DNA of 64,000 bases from Murimonas intestini (GTDB taxonomy: Bacteria; Bacillota; Clostridia; Lachnospirales; Lachnospiraceae). Positions 63,725 through 64,000 of the stretch are shown here, piece after piece; the first letter of the stretch is position 1; each line of letters begins with the position of its first letter. A program made the position numbers and the translations under genes. The notes under the pieces are model-generated. The model was not told the origin of the DNA and made no database searches. It worked only from the letters and a program-made list of their open reading frames with translations. The stretch is from positions 240,685 to 304,684 of the forward strand of contig QGGY01000007.1 in NCBI GenBank assembly GCA_003148945.1. Direction: 5' to 3'.

Positions 63725-63753
63725 GTTATACCACAACTCTATTTTAAAGTCAA
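63725..63753 (-). promoter_or_regulatory. Promoter of tRNA-Asn
   Basis: TTGACT (63748-63753) and TATAAC (63725-63730) on the minus strand with a 17-nt spacer lie between the rRNA terminator and the tRNA, giving it independent transcription. Confidence 0.7.
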
Positions 63754-63763
63754 GGCTATATTC

Positions 63764-63794
63764 AAAAAAACTTAAGTGACTATTTCTAGTCACT
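63764..63794 (-). terminator. Terminator after 23S rRNA
   Basis: AGTGACTA (63775-63782) pairs with TAGTCACT (63787-63794). On the minus strand the stem is followed by TTAAG and a seven-T run (63764-63770), a clear intrinsic terminator 75 nt beyond the 23S end. Confidence 0.8.
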
Positions 63795-63868
63795 CAATTT
63801 CTTCTTATACCTTCAAAACCACACACAGTACTGATTCATTTCATCCGTTTTCTTCTGCCTAAACCTTT

Positions 63869-64000
63869 ATGGATAAGCCTTCGACCTATTAGTATTGGTC
63901 AGCTCCACGCATTGCTGCGCTTCCACCTCCAACCTATCTACCTCGTCGTCTTCAAGGGGTCTTACCGCTTTCGCGGGGGATATCTCATCTTGAGGGGGGC
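63869..64000 (-). rRNA. rrl: 23S ribosomal RNA, 3' end (cut by window edge)
   Basis: The minus strand reads the universal 23S 3' region: AAGATGAGATATCCC, GAAGACGACGAGGT, AGGTGGAAGCGCAG, GTGGAGCTGACCAATACTAA (in parts) and GGTCGAAGGCTTATCC at the end. The 3' boundary near 63869 is estimated from the closing helix. No 5S rRNA follows within the 170 nt before tRNA-Asn. Confidence 0.95.

Noticed and set aside
63698..63868. 5S rRNA between 23S and tRNA-Asn
   Set aside because: I read the minus strand here and found only a terminator and a promoter, with none of the conserved 5S segments.

Overview
The window looks like a chromosomal segment from a gut-type Lachnospiraceae (Clostridium cluster XIVa) bacterium. 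Grounds: moderate GC, AGGAGG-type ribosome binding sites, repeated YesM/YesN (membrane kinase plus AraC-type response regulator) pairs beside carbohydrate ABC importers, many cytoplasmic glycoside hydrolases, a CarD-like regulator, and an rRNA operon entering at the right edge. The assignment is by style and family content, not by a search.

Layout: (1) 1-2795: an ABC permease cut by the left edge, divergent from a membrane-anchored AraC regulator. (2) 2902-7930, minus strand: an M13 metallopeptidase with an SLH-like N-terminus, an OmpR-type two-component system, and a fragment resembling the C-terminus of SWIM zinc-finger proteins. (3) 8148-19087: a minus-strand operon (solute-binding lipoprotein, two permeases, GH106-like enzyme, zinc alcohol dehydrogenase) divergent from its probable YesM/YesN regulators; two direct repeats sit at the predicted operon promoter. 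(4) 19187-21696: a MATE transporter, then a 1.1-kb non-coding stretch carrying two inverted, strongly structured copies of a ~315-bp element. (5) 21697-27133: AraC regulator, OmpR regulator, kinase and a two-gene ABC exporter, with REP-like palindromes. (6) 27231-36863, minus strand: a LacI-controlled alpha-glycoside locus (LacI, GH31, solute-binding protein, two permeases, second GH31), plus a DUF2087 regulator. (7) 37157-55880: a nine-gene minus-strand operon (LplB/LplC-type permeases, two solute-binding lipoproteins, two GH29 alpha-L-fucosidases, GH88 unsaturated uronyl hydrolase, heparinase II/III-like lyase, an unassigned 906-aa glycosidase-like protein), divergent from a polysaccharide deacetylase and a second YesM/YesN pair. 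(8) 55897-64000: serine hydrolase, a 1517-aa SF1 helicase with a C-terminal HEPN-like motif, NUDIX hydrolase, PH-domain membrane protein, CarD-like regulator, tRNA-Asn and the 3' end of 23S rRNA.

How it works together (inference): several importers bring in oligosaccharides, which are cut inside the cell, since none of the sugar-cleaving enzymes shows a signal peptide. The largest operon would act on a glycan holding both L-fucose and a uronic acid: lyase and GH88 dismantle the uronate backbone and the GH29 enzymes remove fucose. Extracellular sensing is by YesM kinases, whose YesN partners probably bind AAAAGTATAC-like direct repeats seen upstream of both YesMN-linked operons.

Most worth follow-up: the inverted pair of structured elements, whose arms differ between copies yet stay self-complementary within each copy; the helicase-HEPN protein; and the fucose/uronate operon with two binding proteins and an unclassified glycosidase.
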